A DNA stretch of 56,563 nt. Origin: Porticoccaceae bacterium (GTDB lineage: Bacteria > Pseudomonadota > Gammaproteobacteria > Pseudomonadales > Porticoccaceae). The stretch covers positions 1-56,563 of the forward strand of contig JAQWYJ010000044.1 of the NCBI GenBank assembly GCA_029254005.1. Direction: 5' to 3'. Positions 17,310-30,064 of the stretch are shown in pieces; within the stretch, counting starts at the first letter, position 1; each line of letters opens with the position of its first letter. Under the pieces are notes generated by a model. It searched no databases, was not told the DNA's origin, and saw nothing but the letters and a program-made list of their open reading frames with translations. The position numbers and the translations under genes were made by a program.

Positions 17310-19472
17310 TTAGTCTTGGGGTACTGGAAATCCGCGGTCTCTCATCAATGGTTTAATACTGGCATCGCGACCACGAAAGGCGCGATAAGCGTCTGCTGGG
17401 TTAATCGCGTTTCGAGGCTCGAATAGGGTCTGTACCAAACGCTTTGCAGTTTCTTTATCATAAAATCCTCCTGGCGCTTCTGTAAAGGCCTCTGAAGCAT
17501 CAGAGGTAAGCACATCTGCCCACATGTAGCCATAGTAACCTGCTGAGTAACCTTCTCCAGAGAAAATGTGACCAAAATGTGGACTTCTATGCCGCATGAC
17601 TAGTTCGCTTGGCATGTTGAGATTTGATAATACTTCTCGCTCAAAGGTATCAGGATCAATATCCAGTGGATCAGCTGTGTGATATTTGAGATCTACAATT
17701 GCACTTGCTAAATATTCAGTGGTGGAAAAGCCTTGATTAAAAGTAGCGGCAGCTTTGATCTTTTCTACTAGCGCCGCTGGTATAGGCTCTCCGGTTTTAT
17801 GGTGTATCAAATAATTATTTATAACTTGATCAGTCATTAACCATCGCTCCAGTAGTTGTGATTGGAATTCGGTGTAATCTCTTACGCCACCATTAAGACT
17901 TGGGTACGCCACCTTAGAAGATAGGGAATGTAAGGAATGACCAAATTCATGAAAGAATGTAGTTGCATCATCCCAAGAGATCAAAACCGGTTGCCCATCA
18001 GGCGCTTTTACAAAGTTAGAGTTATTAGCGCTAAGTACATTAGTCTTGCCGTCAATGGTTGAATGACTCCTATATGAGGTTGCCCATGCCCCAGATCGCT
18101 TACCTTTACGAGCAAACGGGTCTAGATACCACAACCCAATATTGGAATTTGTGGACTTATCACTTACCTCCCAGACGGACACATCAGGATGAAAAACGGG
18201 TACGCTGCCCTCGGCCACTGGTGTAAAACGGAAGTTGAACAGCTCGCCAGCGACATAAAACATCGCCTCGGTTAATTTTTCTAACTGTAAATATTGTTTT
18301 ACTTCATCAGAATCTAGAGCGAAACGTAGTTTACGAACCTTCTCAGCATAAAAACGATAATCCCAAGGTTCAATGGTAATACCAGGGTCGTCCATGTCAG
18401 CCAGAGCCTGCATATCAGTCACTTCTTCGACTACTCTAGCAACGGCAGCGGGCCAAACTGATTCTAGGAGAGCCATGGCATTTTCAGGATTTTGTGCCAT
18501 TCGATCTTCTAATCGCCACTGAGCATAATTATCGTAGCCTAGTAATCGAACACGTTCATGACGCAACGTAAGTATTTCACTGATCAATGCATTATTGTCG
18601 TACTTATCACCATTGTCACCTCGACTGTAGTAGGTCGACCATACCTGCTTACGTAATTCCCTATTTTCTGAAAAGGTTAAAAAAGGTGCCATTGAGGACC
18701 TAGTATTAGTTACTGCATATTGACCCGAGTGGCCACGATCTGCAGCTGCAACTGATGCCGCAGCCACGTATGAATCGGGCAATCCTGCCGTTTCGGACTG
18801 GTTAAAATAAACTACATAGTTTTCTTCATCTGCCAACACATTATTACTAAACTGGGTCTGTAGTTGAGCAAGACGCTGATTGATGTCGGCGTAACGTTGT
18901 TTTGCAATGGCATCAAGGGTGGCGCCATTGCGCGCAAAACTACGATAAGTAAGTTCAGTTAAACGTCGTTGGTCTGCTCTTAAATCCGCTAATTCAGAAC
19001 TTTCATAGACTGCTTTAATACGATTAAATAAAGCTTTATTTTGACTTATTTTAGATGAAAACTGACTCAGTATAGGTGCCATTTCTTGCTGTATCTCTCG
19101 AAACTCAGGAGTCGAGAGGTTTGATGACCAAATACTATAAAACGTAAATATGCGATCAAGCATAGCCCCTGTGCGCTCTAGTGCGACAATAGTATTCTCA
19201 AAGCTTGGTACTGCAGTTTGGTTGGCAATGGCATCGATTTCTGCAAGGTTCTCTTGCATGCCTATTCTAAGCGCGGGTTTTAATGCGTCCAGGGTACTTT
19301 TGTCAAAGGCTGGTACTCCCTGATAAGGGCCACTCCAATCAATAACTAATGAATTGGCTTCCTGTTCTTCGGCTTTATTATTTATTTTTAAGGTACTAGG
19401 AGTGCAGCCAAAGGCTAGTATTGACATTGAAGCGACGAGTATTAAGGGTCGTTTTATTGTTTTAATTAACAT
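17310..19472 (-). CDS. M3-family zinc oligopeptidase / peptidyl-dipeptidase, lipoprotein
   Basis: A 720-residue M3 metallopeptidase similar to Dcp. It begins with a signal peptide ending in lipobox LAFGC, so it is probably envelope-anchored, unlike the soluble Escherichia coli enzyme. The zinc site is FHEFGHSLHSL with H508, E509 and H512; the third ligand Glu lies about 25 residues on, in DYTEFQSQLLERW. C-terminal segments such as HFGHIFSGEGYSAGYYGYMWAD are typical of the family. Likely role: degradation of short peptides in the periplasm. Transcribed alone, about 100 bases after mnmC. Confidence 0.92.
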   Translation of the reverse strand: MLIKTIKRPLILVASMSILAFGCTPSTLKINNKAEEQEANSLVIDWSGPYQGVPAFDKSTLDALKPALRIGMQENLAEIDAIANQTAVPSFENTIVALERTGAMLDRIFTFYSIWSSNLSTPEFREIQQEMAPILSQFSSKISQNKALFNRIKAVYESSELADLRADQRRLTELTYRSFARNGATLDAIAKQRYADINQRLAQLQTQFSNNVLADEENYVVYFNQSETAGLPDSYVAAASVAAADRGHSGQYAVTNTRSSMAPFLTFSENRELRKQVWSTYYSRGDNGDKYDNNALISEILTLRHERVRLLGYDNYAQWRLEDRMAQNPENAMALLESVWPAAVARVVEEVTDMQALADMDDPGITIEPWDYRFYAEKVRKLRFALDSDEVKQYLQLEKLTEAMFYVAGELFNFRFTPVAEGSVPVFHPDVSVWEVSDKSTNSNIGLWYLDPFARKGKRSGAWATSYRSHSTIDGKTNVLSANNSNFVKAPDGQPVLISWDDATTFFHEFGHSLHSLSSKVAYPSLNGGVRDYTEFQSQLLERWLMTDQVINNYLIHHKTGEPIPAALVEKIKAAATFNQGFSTTEYLASAIVDLKYHTADPLDIDPDTFEREVLSNLNMPSELVMRHRSPHFGHIFSGEGYSAGYYGYMWADVLTSDASEAFTEAPGGFYDKETAKRLVQTLFEPRNAINPADAYRAFRGRDASIKPLMRDRGFPVPQD

Positions 19473-19572
19473 TTATTTATGCTCATATTTTTCGTAGTAG
19501 GGTATATCTAAGGCACCAATTTATACCATATTTTGTACCGATCTAAAGATTTTTTACTGCGTTATTGCAAGG

Positions 19573-21618
19573 TTAAACCCGCTTTTTCTTCAGGTCACGG
19601 ATTATAAATCGCGACGGATGCATTGCTTTTCGTAAGCCTCGTTCTAAAGGAGCCAATTCATGGCTAATGTCTGCTGCCAAGAGTTCTGCGGTGAGTGGGG
19701 CATACCCCAGACCTCGTGATCCCATACCGCAATTTATAAATAGATTTGGATGATATGTGCCCAGCTGAGTAGAGTTTTTTCGGGCATCTGTGCGCAGAAA
19801 ATCAAAATCAGATAGCATGCGTTCTGCAACTGGAACTGGACCTACGATTGGCAAATAGTCTCTGGTTGTACAGCGAAAGTTAGCGCGACCCCTGATATCA
19901 CTAGGCTCCACAACCTTAGTATGGGAACCTCTAAGAATGGCACCTATTGCGCTATCTGTGCTGTTGATCTTGCTGAGATTAGTTTGGTGGTCAGCAGGCC
20001 TCACTGTCTTGTCATGCACATCGATGTTATATGATGCTCCCAGGCCATGAAAACCGTTTTTGGCCGGCACAATATAGCCTTCACCACATATCACTGTTGC
20101 TAAACATTGACTCTGTTTAGTTGCAGGATATTCTGTTATTTGGCCTCTAAGTTTGTTAATGCCTAAAAAGCTAGTTTGTTCAAAATTCTCACAGTCATGT
20201 GCATTAGCTATTACTACGGTATCTGAAGTCATTGTTGGTGATCCGGAGCCAGTAAAAAGTGACCACTGTTGGGATTGTTGGTTCCATTCAATCTGGCTTA
20301 TGTCTTCTTGAACTATTGAAATATTGTGGTCTTTAAGCAGTTTTTGGCATACCAGTGAGGGTGGCACCCAGCCCAATGTAGGGAAAAATAGGCCGTGGGA
20401 GGCGTCTAGTGATATTCCTGAGTAACATGCCATTTCCCGTTGATGGACTAGTTCTACAAACGCTGGGGTTGTAGAAAACTTCTCGGCAATTTGATAAAAA
20501 TTGGTGTCCGAAGTACCACTTTTAGGTAGCACTAATACACCGCACTGCTGGCCAAAGCCTTGGTCCCAAAAAGGTTTATAAAATCGCGCTGCATACATGA
20601 TTGCATGAAGATTAATAAGAGGCAGGGTGTTTTCTTGTGTGGACAATTTAGGATAGATTATGGCTTGTGGGTTACCGGAGCCCTCTTGGCCAGCAATAGC
20701 ATGCCTGTCAACAACAGTAACTCTATACCCGCGTTTGGATAATGCAGCTGCGGTGGTGCAGCCACTGATACCAGCCCCAATAATTGTTATCTTGGATTGC
20801 CGATCAAGGGTTATATTGCTTCGTTTGTCCAGATGCCATTGATTTGCGCCTTGGGAGGGTGGTTTATGATGCCTTTCATTGGTCTGAAACTGCGCAGATA
20901 AGATCTGATATTTATGGCCAGGGATATCCTCAATATTAATCTTAAATCCAGCACTCTCCAGTTGATTGATTACGTTAGAGGCAACACCATAGGTACTTAA
21001 GGAAGCACTTTCTGCCGATAAACTAGCAATGGTTTGAGGTATTTTAGAGTGCCACAGAGAAGATTTTTCTTGTACGAGGAAGTGGTTCAAAAACCATGCA
21101 TTAATGCCTTTTTTGCGGTGAAGGCAGTATTTTGAACTATCACTTTCGCCCAGAGCAGTTAATTGCTCTTGGATATTACCCTGCATTAAACAAAGTTTGA
21201 TCCTACCATTACCGATGTCAATATTATGAAACCCTTTAATGGCAGCAGGGTAATTCTCTAGCAGTTCCTGATACAAGGTATTGAGAGATGGCCAAAGAGC
21301 CGCAAATTGTTCAAGGTCAGACTTACAAAAAGGCGTTGACTCTACAGAAAAATAATAAAGAGTGGCGCTTTTAGGTGCGGTTTTTAGCCAAAGTTCACAG
21401 CAACTGAGAAAATTGACTCCAGTACCAAAGCCAATTTCGCCAAGACTAAAGCTATCACTCTCGCCTAGGGACTGCCATTTCTGTAATAACTTATTGGGGC
21501 TGAGAAAAGCATCATAATGGCCTCTTAAAATATCTTTTGAGGGACTGTATTCACTCTGAAATTGACTGGAATAAGGAATGCCGAGGCGCCATTCAAATTC
21601 TGCAGTATCAAGCATCAT
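19573..21618 (-). CDS. mnmC: Bifunctional tRNA mnm5s2U34 enzyme MnmC (methyltransferase/oxidoreductase)
   Basis: MnmC makes the last steps of mnm5s2U at the wobble base. In this 681-residue protein the C-terminal FAD oxidoreductase (about 270-681) removes the carboxymethyl group. It has IIGAGISGCTTAAALSKRGY and the closing GMGSRGLGYAPLTAELLA. The N-terminal half is the SAM methyltransferase, with GEIGFGTGVNFL (60-71). Oddly, the family's FLDGF motif reads FLNHF here, with N178 in place of Asp, and the following Pro-Asn-Pro segment is lost, so methylation may be impaired. The start ATG overlaps the fldB stop by 4 bases. Confidence 0.9.
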   Translation of the reverse strand: MMLDTAEFEWRLGIPYSSQFQSEYSPSKDILRGHYDAFLSPNKLLQKWQSLGESDSFSLGEIGFGTGVNFLSCCELWLKTAPKSATLYYFSVESTPFCKSDLEQFAALWPSLNTLYQELLENYPAAIKGFHNIDIGNGRIKLCLMQGNIQEQLTALGESDSSKYCLHRKKGINAWFLNHFLVQEKSSLWHSKIPQTIASLSAESASLSTYGVASNVINQLESAGFKINIEDIPGHKYQILSAQFQTNERHHKPPSQGANQWHLDKRSNITLDRQSKITIIGAGISGCTTAAALSKRGYRVTVVDRHAIAGQEGSGNPQAIIYPKLSTQENTLPLINLHAIMYAARFYKPFWDQGFGQQCGVLVLPKSGTSDTNFYQIAEKFSTTPAFVELVHQREMACYSGISLDASHGLFFPTLGWVPPSLVCQKLLKDHNISIVQEDISQIEWNQQSQQWSLFTGSGSPTMTSDTVVIANAHDCENFEQTSFLGINKLRGQITEYPATKQSQCLATVICGEGYIVPAKNGFHGLGASYNIDVHDKTVRPADHQTNLSKINSTDSAIGAILRGSHTKVVEPSDIRGRANFRCTTRDYLPIVGPVPVAERMLSDFDFLRTDARKNSTQLGTYHPNLFINCGMGSRGLGYAPLTAELLAADISHELAPLERGLRKAMHPSRFIIRDLKKKRV

Positions 21619-22151
21619 ACAAGGAGACCAAATTCAGCCAATATTTGGTCGCACCACTGATTAATATAAAGGTCGGTTAGGTCAAACTGATTCTCATCAT
21701 CTAATGGCAAGCCGACAAACATTGATTTATCTTGAGTCAGTGCGGCTGAAGATTCAAATTTATACCCTTGGTTTGGCCATAAGCCAACGGTTTCGGCTCC
21801 TTGAGCGACAACTTTGACCCATAGATATCCCAATGCATCTTGAAACCATTCTGGATAACCTATTTGATCTCCAAGACCATAAAGCGCCACTTTGGAGCCG
21901 GTTAATGCAATTTTGTCTATTTCATCCCAGTTAGACTCCCAGTCTTCCTGAAGTTCACCAAAGTCCCAGGTCGGTATCCCAAGGATAAGGAACTTATATT
22001 GTGTCATCATATGCACGGATTGATCACTAATGTCATGCATTCTGACATTGTTTCCACCAAGTTTACTATTAATCGCATCACGAATTTTTTCACCTGCCAT
22101 TTCTGTATAGCAAGTGGTGCTGCCGTAGAATAAGCCGATTTTTACTGTCAT
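21615..22151 (-). CDS. fldB: Flavodoxin FldB
   Basis: Long-chain flavodoxin of 178 residues, an FMN electron carrier. It starts MTVKIGLFYGSTTCYTEMAGEKI, with the phosphate-binding loop GSTTCYTE. It continues with LILGIPTWDFGELQEDWESNWD and VALYGLGDQIGYPEWFQDALG, which resemble Escherichia coli FldB more than FldA. It is followed directly by mnmC (4-base overlap). The coupling of a flavodoxin to the FAD enzyme MnmC is suggestive but unproven. The 160 bases upstream contain a GGTG/CACC small inverted repeat and no clear promoter. Confidence 0.92.
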   Translation of the reverse strand: MTVKIGLFYGSTTCYTEMAGEKIRDAINSKLGGNNVRMHDISDQSVHMMTQYKFLILGIPTWDFGELQEDWESNWDEIDKIALTGSKVALYGLGDQIGYPEWFQDALGYLWVKVVAQGAETVGLWPNQGYKFESSAALTQDKSMFVGLPLDDENQFDLTDLYINQWCDQILAEFGLLV

Positions 22152-22311
22152 TTTGTATATATCTCAAAAGTGGTTAACAGGTTGAACGCTTAAAAGAGTG
22201 AGGTGATGATAACCCACCATTTAGTTTTCAGAAAAAACAGTTTTACTCTTAGTTACGCGTTAGCCCATCTGTATGATTGTAAAAAATATAAATGCCATCG
22301 ACCTATGAGAA

Positions 22312-22776
22312 TCAAATGCTGCCTAAAAAGCCGATTTTTTTCCATGCTTCGTAGGCTACAATAGCGACAGTATTAGATAGATTTAAGCTGCGGCTTGAGG
22401 GTTGCATCGGCAAACGTAAAACTTTGTCCATGCCAATAGAATTGCGAATGCTCTCGGGTAGTCCGCGGGTTTCCGGCCCAAATAACAAGGTGTCATTAGG
22501 TTGATATACAACCGAAGAATAATCCACCTGTCCCTTGGTGCTTAATGCATATACATTTGCAGGCTTCACAGTAGTAAGGTAAGTCCCCCAATCAGCATGA
22601 ATTTGTAGATCTTGAAATTCTCTGTAGTCTAATCCTGCACGTCTTAATTTTTTATTGTCTAGATCAAATCCAAGCGGTTCAATCAGATGAAGACGGAACC
22701 CGGTATTGGCACAGAGTCTGATAATATTCCCAGTGTTGGGAGGAATTTCAGGTTGATAGAGAACGATGTCAAGCAT
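22312..22776 (-). CDS. trmL: tRNA (cytidine/uridine34-2'-O)-methyltransferase TrmL
   Basis: SPOUT-family enzyme that 2'-O-methylates the wobble base of tRNA-Leu isoacceptors. The 154-residue product has the three SPOUT motifs: PEIPPNTGNIIRLCANTG near the start, TLLFGPETRGLP (about 92-103) and MQPSSRSLNLSNTVAIV (about 121-137), forming the knotted SAM site. Length is typical of the minimal SPOUT protein. It is transcribed alone on the minus strand, divergent from the ferritin-like gene. Confidence 0.96.
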   Translation of the reverse strand: MLDIVLYQPEIPPNTGNIIRLCANTGFRLHLIEPLGFDLDNKKLRRAGLDYREFQDLQIHADWGTYLTTVKPANVYALSTKGQVDYSSVVYQPNDTLLFGPETRGLPESIRNSIGMDKVLRLPMQPSSRSLNLSNTVAIVAYEAWKKIGFLGSI

Positions 22777-22828
22777 AGGGTTTGCTCTACTGGTTTAGAT
22801 GAAATGTAAACTCTATTGTTGCCGTGGT

Positions 22829-22834
22829 AGTATA
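22829..22834 (-). promoter_or_regulatory. Possible -10 element of trmL
   Basis: TATACT on the minus strand lies 53 bases upstream of the trmL ATG. No good -35 hexamer is visible at 17 bases (TAATAG), so this is a weak call. Confidence 0.3.
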
Positions 22835-22937
22835 CCTTGTATTGAAAGCGGCTATTATTTAAAAGTGCGTCGCAATCGTGTTTTTTGTGATAAGTAGACA
22901 TAAAATTGTATGGAATGTTTAACAACAGGAGATGAAT

Positions 22938-23393
22938 ATGAAGAATTTTGATAAGCAACTCACGATAGAAACCCTAAACAAAATTATGGAGTTAGAGCTA
23001 TCAGGGGTAGTGCGATATACCCATTATTCACTAATGGTGTATGGCTATAACCGTATTCCTATTGTTTCTTGGTTAAAAGAAAATGCGCAGGAGGGACTTG
23101 ATCACGCCACCAAGGCTGGAGAACTTGTTACCATGCTGGGGGGACACCCTTCTTTAAAAATAGGATCGCTTCTTGAGACTGAACAACATGATATTGGCGA
23201 TATTTTGCGTGAAAGTCTTGAGCATGAGGCAAAAACCGCCGCTGTGTACTACGAATTGTTAGCCCTAGTAGATGGAGCCTCTGTTGTTCTAGAGGAATAT
23301 GCTCGAGAGATGATCCATCTTGAAGAAATGCATTTAGATGAAGTTAATAAAATGTTACGTGCACCTGGTGATCTTGAGCCTTTTAAAGTTTAG
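22938..23393 (+). CDS. Ferritin-like (bacterioferritin-family) diiron protein
   Basis: A 151-residue four-helix-bundle ferritin-like protein. Likely diiron ligands are E20 (LELSGVVRY), E52 and H56 (QEGLDHATKAGE), a Glu in ESLEHEAKTAAVYYEL, and EEMH in IHLEEMHLDEV near the end. The E-xxx-H spacing at 52-56 and the lack of Met at the usual heme-ligand position suggest a non-heme relative of bacterioferritin, not Bfr itself. The ATG at 22938 is preferred because GGAG at 22928-22931 is spaced 6 bases; an in-frame ATG at 22932 is too close. Probably stores iron or protects from peroxide; stand-alone. Confidence 0.82.
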   Translation: MKNFDKQLTIETLNKIMELELSGVVRYTHYSLMVYGYNRIPIVSWLKENAQEGLDHATKAGELVTMLGGHPSLKIGSLLETEQHDIGDILRESLEHEAKTAAVYYELLALVDGASVVLEEYAREMIHLEEMHLDEVNKMLRAPGDLEPFKV

Positions 23394-23590
23394 TGGTTGC
23401 TCAAACATTTTAGTTACAGACACAGCGTCCTGCTCACTGCTTTCTAGTTCGGCGGTAATGACTTGGCGCTTTTAAACTGGGGTTATGGTTGTTAGTTGAG
23501 TGAGCATCATCGAACTCTTTAAGGTTAGATATGGTTTTGGCTGTATTTAATCTTTACTAGGTCAACCATGCCAAAAAGAGGAGTAGAACA

Positions 23591-24400
23591 ATGCGTATGA
23601 TTCAAAATATGAGAAAATTATTAGCCGTTCGAACAAAACAATCGCTATGGTTGGCGGCTGCAATGGCCATAGGTTTCATGACAATGGTTTCTGGGATAGC
23701 TTCAGCAGAGCGTGATACCTCTAGAGATCAGTACCGTAATCCAGCGCAAACGCTAGCGTTTTTTGGGATTTCTCCGAAAATGGATGTCTTGGAGATTGCT
23801 CCAGGTGGTGGTTGGTACACAGAGTTTTTGGCCAATTACGTTACGGGTGACCTGCTGGCGGCTCATTACGATCCGAATTCCAAAGTGGCCTATTATCAAA
23901 AATCTCAAGCCCGTTTTATGAGCAAGATATCTGCTGATACGCAATTATATGGCAATGTTAAAATGCACATATTTGATGCGGGTGCAAAAGTACTTGATGT
24001 CGATAACGATTCAGTTGATGCAGCGGTTACTTTTCGAAATGTCCATAATTGGATGGGGTCTGGTACAGAAGCTTCATCTTTTGGGCTGTTTTTTAGTGCT
24101 CTAAAACCAGGTGGTGTATTGGGTGTTGTTGAGCATAGAGCGCCAGTGGGGACAGACAAAGCAACAATGCAAAAAAGCGGTTATATGACACAAGATTATG
24201 TTATCGAGCTCGCGGTTAAGGCGGGTTTTATCTTTGAAGAATCTTCCGAAATTAATGCCAATAAGAACGATACTGCAGACCACCCCAAAGGGGTCTGGAC
24301 GTTACCCCCCAGTTTGCGATTGGGTGACCAAGATCGCGAGCGCTACTTGGCCATTGGTGAGAGCGATCGAATGACTTTGCGGTTTAGAAAGCCCAGCTAG
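23591..24400 (+). CDS. Predicted exported class I SAM-methyltransferase-like protein
   Basis: A 269-residue protein resembling the predicted-methyltransferase family COG4798. The N-terminus looks like a cleavable signal peptide: basic start, hydrophobic stretch about 18-35, then GIASA before ERDTSRD. It continues with PAQTLAFFGISPKMDVLEIAPGGGWYTEFLA, a Rossmann-like SAM loop, and TFRNVHNWMG. An envelope location is odd because SAM is cytoplasmic. GAGGAG at 23578-23583 precedes the ATG. The next gene begins 1 base inside its stop codon. The 197 bases upstream hold no supported feature. Substrate unknown. Confidence 0.75.
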   Translation: MRMIQNMRKLLAVRTKQSLWLAAAMAIGFMTMVSGIASAERDTSRDQYRNPAQTLAFFGISPKMDVLEIAPGGGWYTEFLANYVTGDLLAAHYDPNSKVAYYQKSQARFMSKISADTQLYGNVKMHIFDAGAKVLDVDNDSVDAAVTFRNVHNWMGSGTEASSFGLFFSALKPGGVLGVVEHRAPVGTDKATMQKSGYMTQDYVIELAVKAGFIFEESSEINANKNDTADHPKGVWTLPPSLRLGDQDRERYLAIGESDRMTLRFRKPS

Positions 24401-24666
24401 TGATTGAAATTCCATCGGCTAGATTAACACAGGGTGCTCTTAGGGGAATTGTGGAGGAGTACATTCTTCGTGAGGGCACTGACTATGGTGCGTGGGAGAT
24501 TTCATTGCAGAGTAAAATTGAGCAGGTTATGTTGCAGTTAGAAAAGAGGGAGGTGGTCATTACGTTTGACCCCCTCACCGAGAATTGCACACTCCTCACA
24601 TCTAATCAGTTCAATAAAATATCAAGTGAGCATCGCGTTACTGAACCAAGCAATACAGATGCCTAA
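24400..24666 (+). CDS. UPF0270 (YheU) family protein
   Basis: An 88-residue protein matching the YheU/UPF0270 family. IPSARLTQGALRGIVEEYILREGTDYG is the conserved first half, followed by EQVMLQLEKREVVITFDPLTE. The C-terminal 20 residues are extra. Function unknown. The GTG start shares its G with the TAG of the upstream methyltransferase-like gene, and the tilS start lies inside its last codons, so the three genes appear translationally linked. Confidence 0.85.
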   Translation: MIEIPSARLTQGALRGIVEEYILREGTDYGAWEISLQSKIEQVMLQLEKREVVITFDPLTENCTLLTSNQFNKISSEHRVTEPSNTDA

Positions 24667-26005
24667 GCTTGGGTTGGTCAAAGATACGGAGTTCTTGTCC
24701 TTGATGGAGAAGATCCAGGCTGCTCCTCAAATCCTTGTTGGCTTTAGTGGTGGTCTTGACTCGACGGTTTTGTTGCACTGGCTACACACTTTTATCGCCA
24801 AAGACAGGCTTACTGCCATTCACGTCAATCATGGTTTGTCTGCGCACGCTACAGAATGGCAGACGCATGCACTGCAGTTTTGTATGGCACTTGGGGTGAC
24901 TTGCCACTGTGAGTCTGTTGGCGTTATTCCCAATGGTGGTGATCTCGAGAATCGGGCACGGCAAGCGCGATATGCGGTTTTTGAGCAGCGCTTGGTGAGC
25001 GGAGGGATTTTATTGTTGGGCCATCATCAAGATGACCAAAGTGAAACTGTGCTGTACCGCTTATTAAGAAGTGCAGGCCCCAAGGGACTATCTGGTATAC
25101 CTGTAACTCGTTCTTTGGGGTGTGGCCACGTGCATAGACCCCTGTTGTCAGTATCTAAGCTTGAATTGAAGCAGTACGCTGCTCAAGAGAGTCTTACCTT
25201 TGTAGAAGATGACAGTAATAGTAGCGACATTCATGATCGTAATTTTTTGCGTCATCGCATTATGCCGATACTTGCGCAACGATGGCCTGATTATCTTCAA
25301 AGATTAACTGGTGCCGCTGCAATAAACTTAGATACTCAAGAGCTCTGTCGAGCTTTAGCACATGAAGACCTTCAGTCGCTTGAGGTGCGAAAGGAGCGAG
25401 GAGGTCTGTCTTTATCGCTAGCCCGTTTTGAGGCATTAACTGCGGTAAGGCAGAGAAATGTGCTGCGTTATTGGAGACCATCTCATGAATACAATGGGCC
25501 CAATGCGAAGATTATTGCCGAAGTGTTACTATCAGTGATTGATGCAAAAATAGATGCTAATCCAAAACTTATTTATCAAGGCACTGAGTATCGGCGCTTT
25601 TCTAATCGTTTATACATGCTAGATGCGCATCGATTTAGCCATGCTCAACCACAAGCAATGGACGAGTTTGATTGGTGCTATGACGATGTAGTTGATTTGG
25701 GCGGTCATATGCAGCTTACAGCTGCATCATCCCTAGGGTCAGGATTGCGAGTGCCCCCGACACGGATGTTCACGGTACGTATGAGAAGAGGTGGTGAAAC
25801 CTGTCATCCAGTGGGGCGAACGCATTCTAATAGTCTAAAAAAATGCCTCCAAGAATTTGGATTAGAACCTTGGTGGCGAGATAAAATTCCTTTGATTTTT
25901 GTTGGTCCTGAGCTTGTAGCTGTAGGAGATCTTTGGGTTTGTGAAGGTTGGCAAGCTAAGATCGATGAATTGGGTGTTAATATCCACTGGCAAGACAAGT
26001 CTTAG
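24659..26005 (+). CDS. tilS: tRNA(Ile)-lysidine synthase
   Basis: Modifies C34 of tRNA-Ile(CAU) to lysidine with ATP and lysine, changing its codon reading from AUG to AUA; essential in most bacteria. The 448-residue product has the PP-loop ATPase motif SGGLDS (30-35), LLGHHQDDQSETVLYRLLR, RPLL, and FVEDDSNSSDIHDRNFLRH. C-terminal TilS domains run to VCEGWQAKIDELG. The frame is open to 24566, but ATG 24659 begins the homologous region and overlaps the UPF0270 stop. The accA usually upstream is absent. pyrG follows. Confidence 0.94.
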   Translation: MPKLGLVKDTEFLSLMEKIQAAPQILVGFSGGLDSTVLLHWLHTFIAKDRLTAIHVNHGLSAHATEWQTHALQFCMALGVTCHCESVGVIPNGGDLENRARQARYAVFEQRLVSGGILLLGHHQDDQSETVLYRLLRSAGPKGLSGIPVTRSLGCGHVHRPLLSVSKLELKQYAAQESLTFVEDDSNSSDIHDRNFLRHRIMPILAQRWPDYLQRLTGAAAINLDTQELCRALAHEDLQSLEVRKERGGLSLSLARFEALTAVRQRNVLRYWRPSHEYNGPNAKIIAEVLLSVIDAKIDANPKLIYQGTEYRRFSNRLYMLDAHRFSHAQPQAMDEFDWCYDDVVDLGGHMQLTAASSLGSGLRVPPTRMFTVRMRRGGETCHPVGRTHSNSLKKCLQEFGLEPWWRDKIPLIFVGPELVAVGDLWVCEGWQAKIDELGVNIHWQDKS

Positions 26006-26037
26006 TAGAATCGCTTGCCCCTTTCTGTTAATCTATT

Positions 26038-26058
26038 CCACCATCTTAACCTTGGTGG
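26038..26058 (+). other. Small inverted repeat upstream of pyrG
   Basis: CCACCA (26038-26043) pairs with TGGTGG (26053-26058) around a 9-base loop, within the 130 bases between tilS and pyrG. There is no T-run. A role as an attenuator or operator is speculative. Confidence 0.25.
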
Positions 26059-26099
26059 GTGAACGCATGTTTCGTTGCTGAAAGGCCTCCATAAGATAA

Positions 26100-28634
<2,535 letters not shown>

Positions 28635-28719
28635 ACGCTGGCGTCAGCCTATTTAAGAATCCATAAAAGATAAAATATGGAACCTGAATGTTACAAAAAA
28701 TTAACCTTAATGGAGATAA

Positions 28720-30018
<1,299 letters not shown>

Positions 30019-30064
30019 AGGCGTATAATATCGCGACTATGGCGACATGAGATAGGATGTCATT

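Noticed and set aside
23431-23506. TGCTCACT/AGTGAGCA inverted repeat in the ferritin-methyltransferase gap
   Set aside because: Arms of 8 bp separated by 60 bases; likely chance, and no promoter or gene context supports it.
28637-28648. GACGCTGGCGTC hairpin after kdsA as a terminator
   Set aside because: Only 5-bp arms with a 2-base loop and no T-run; eno is probably reached by the same transcript.
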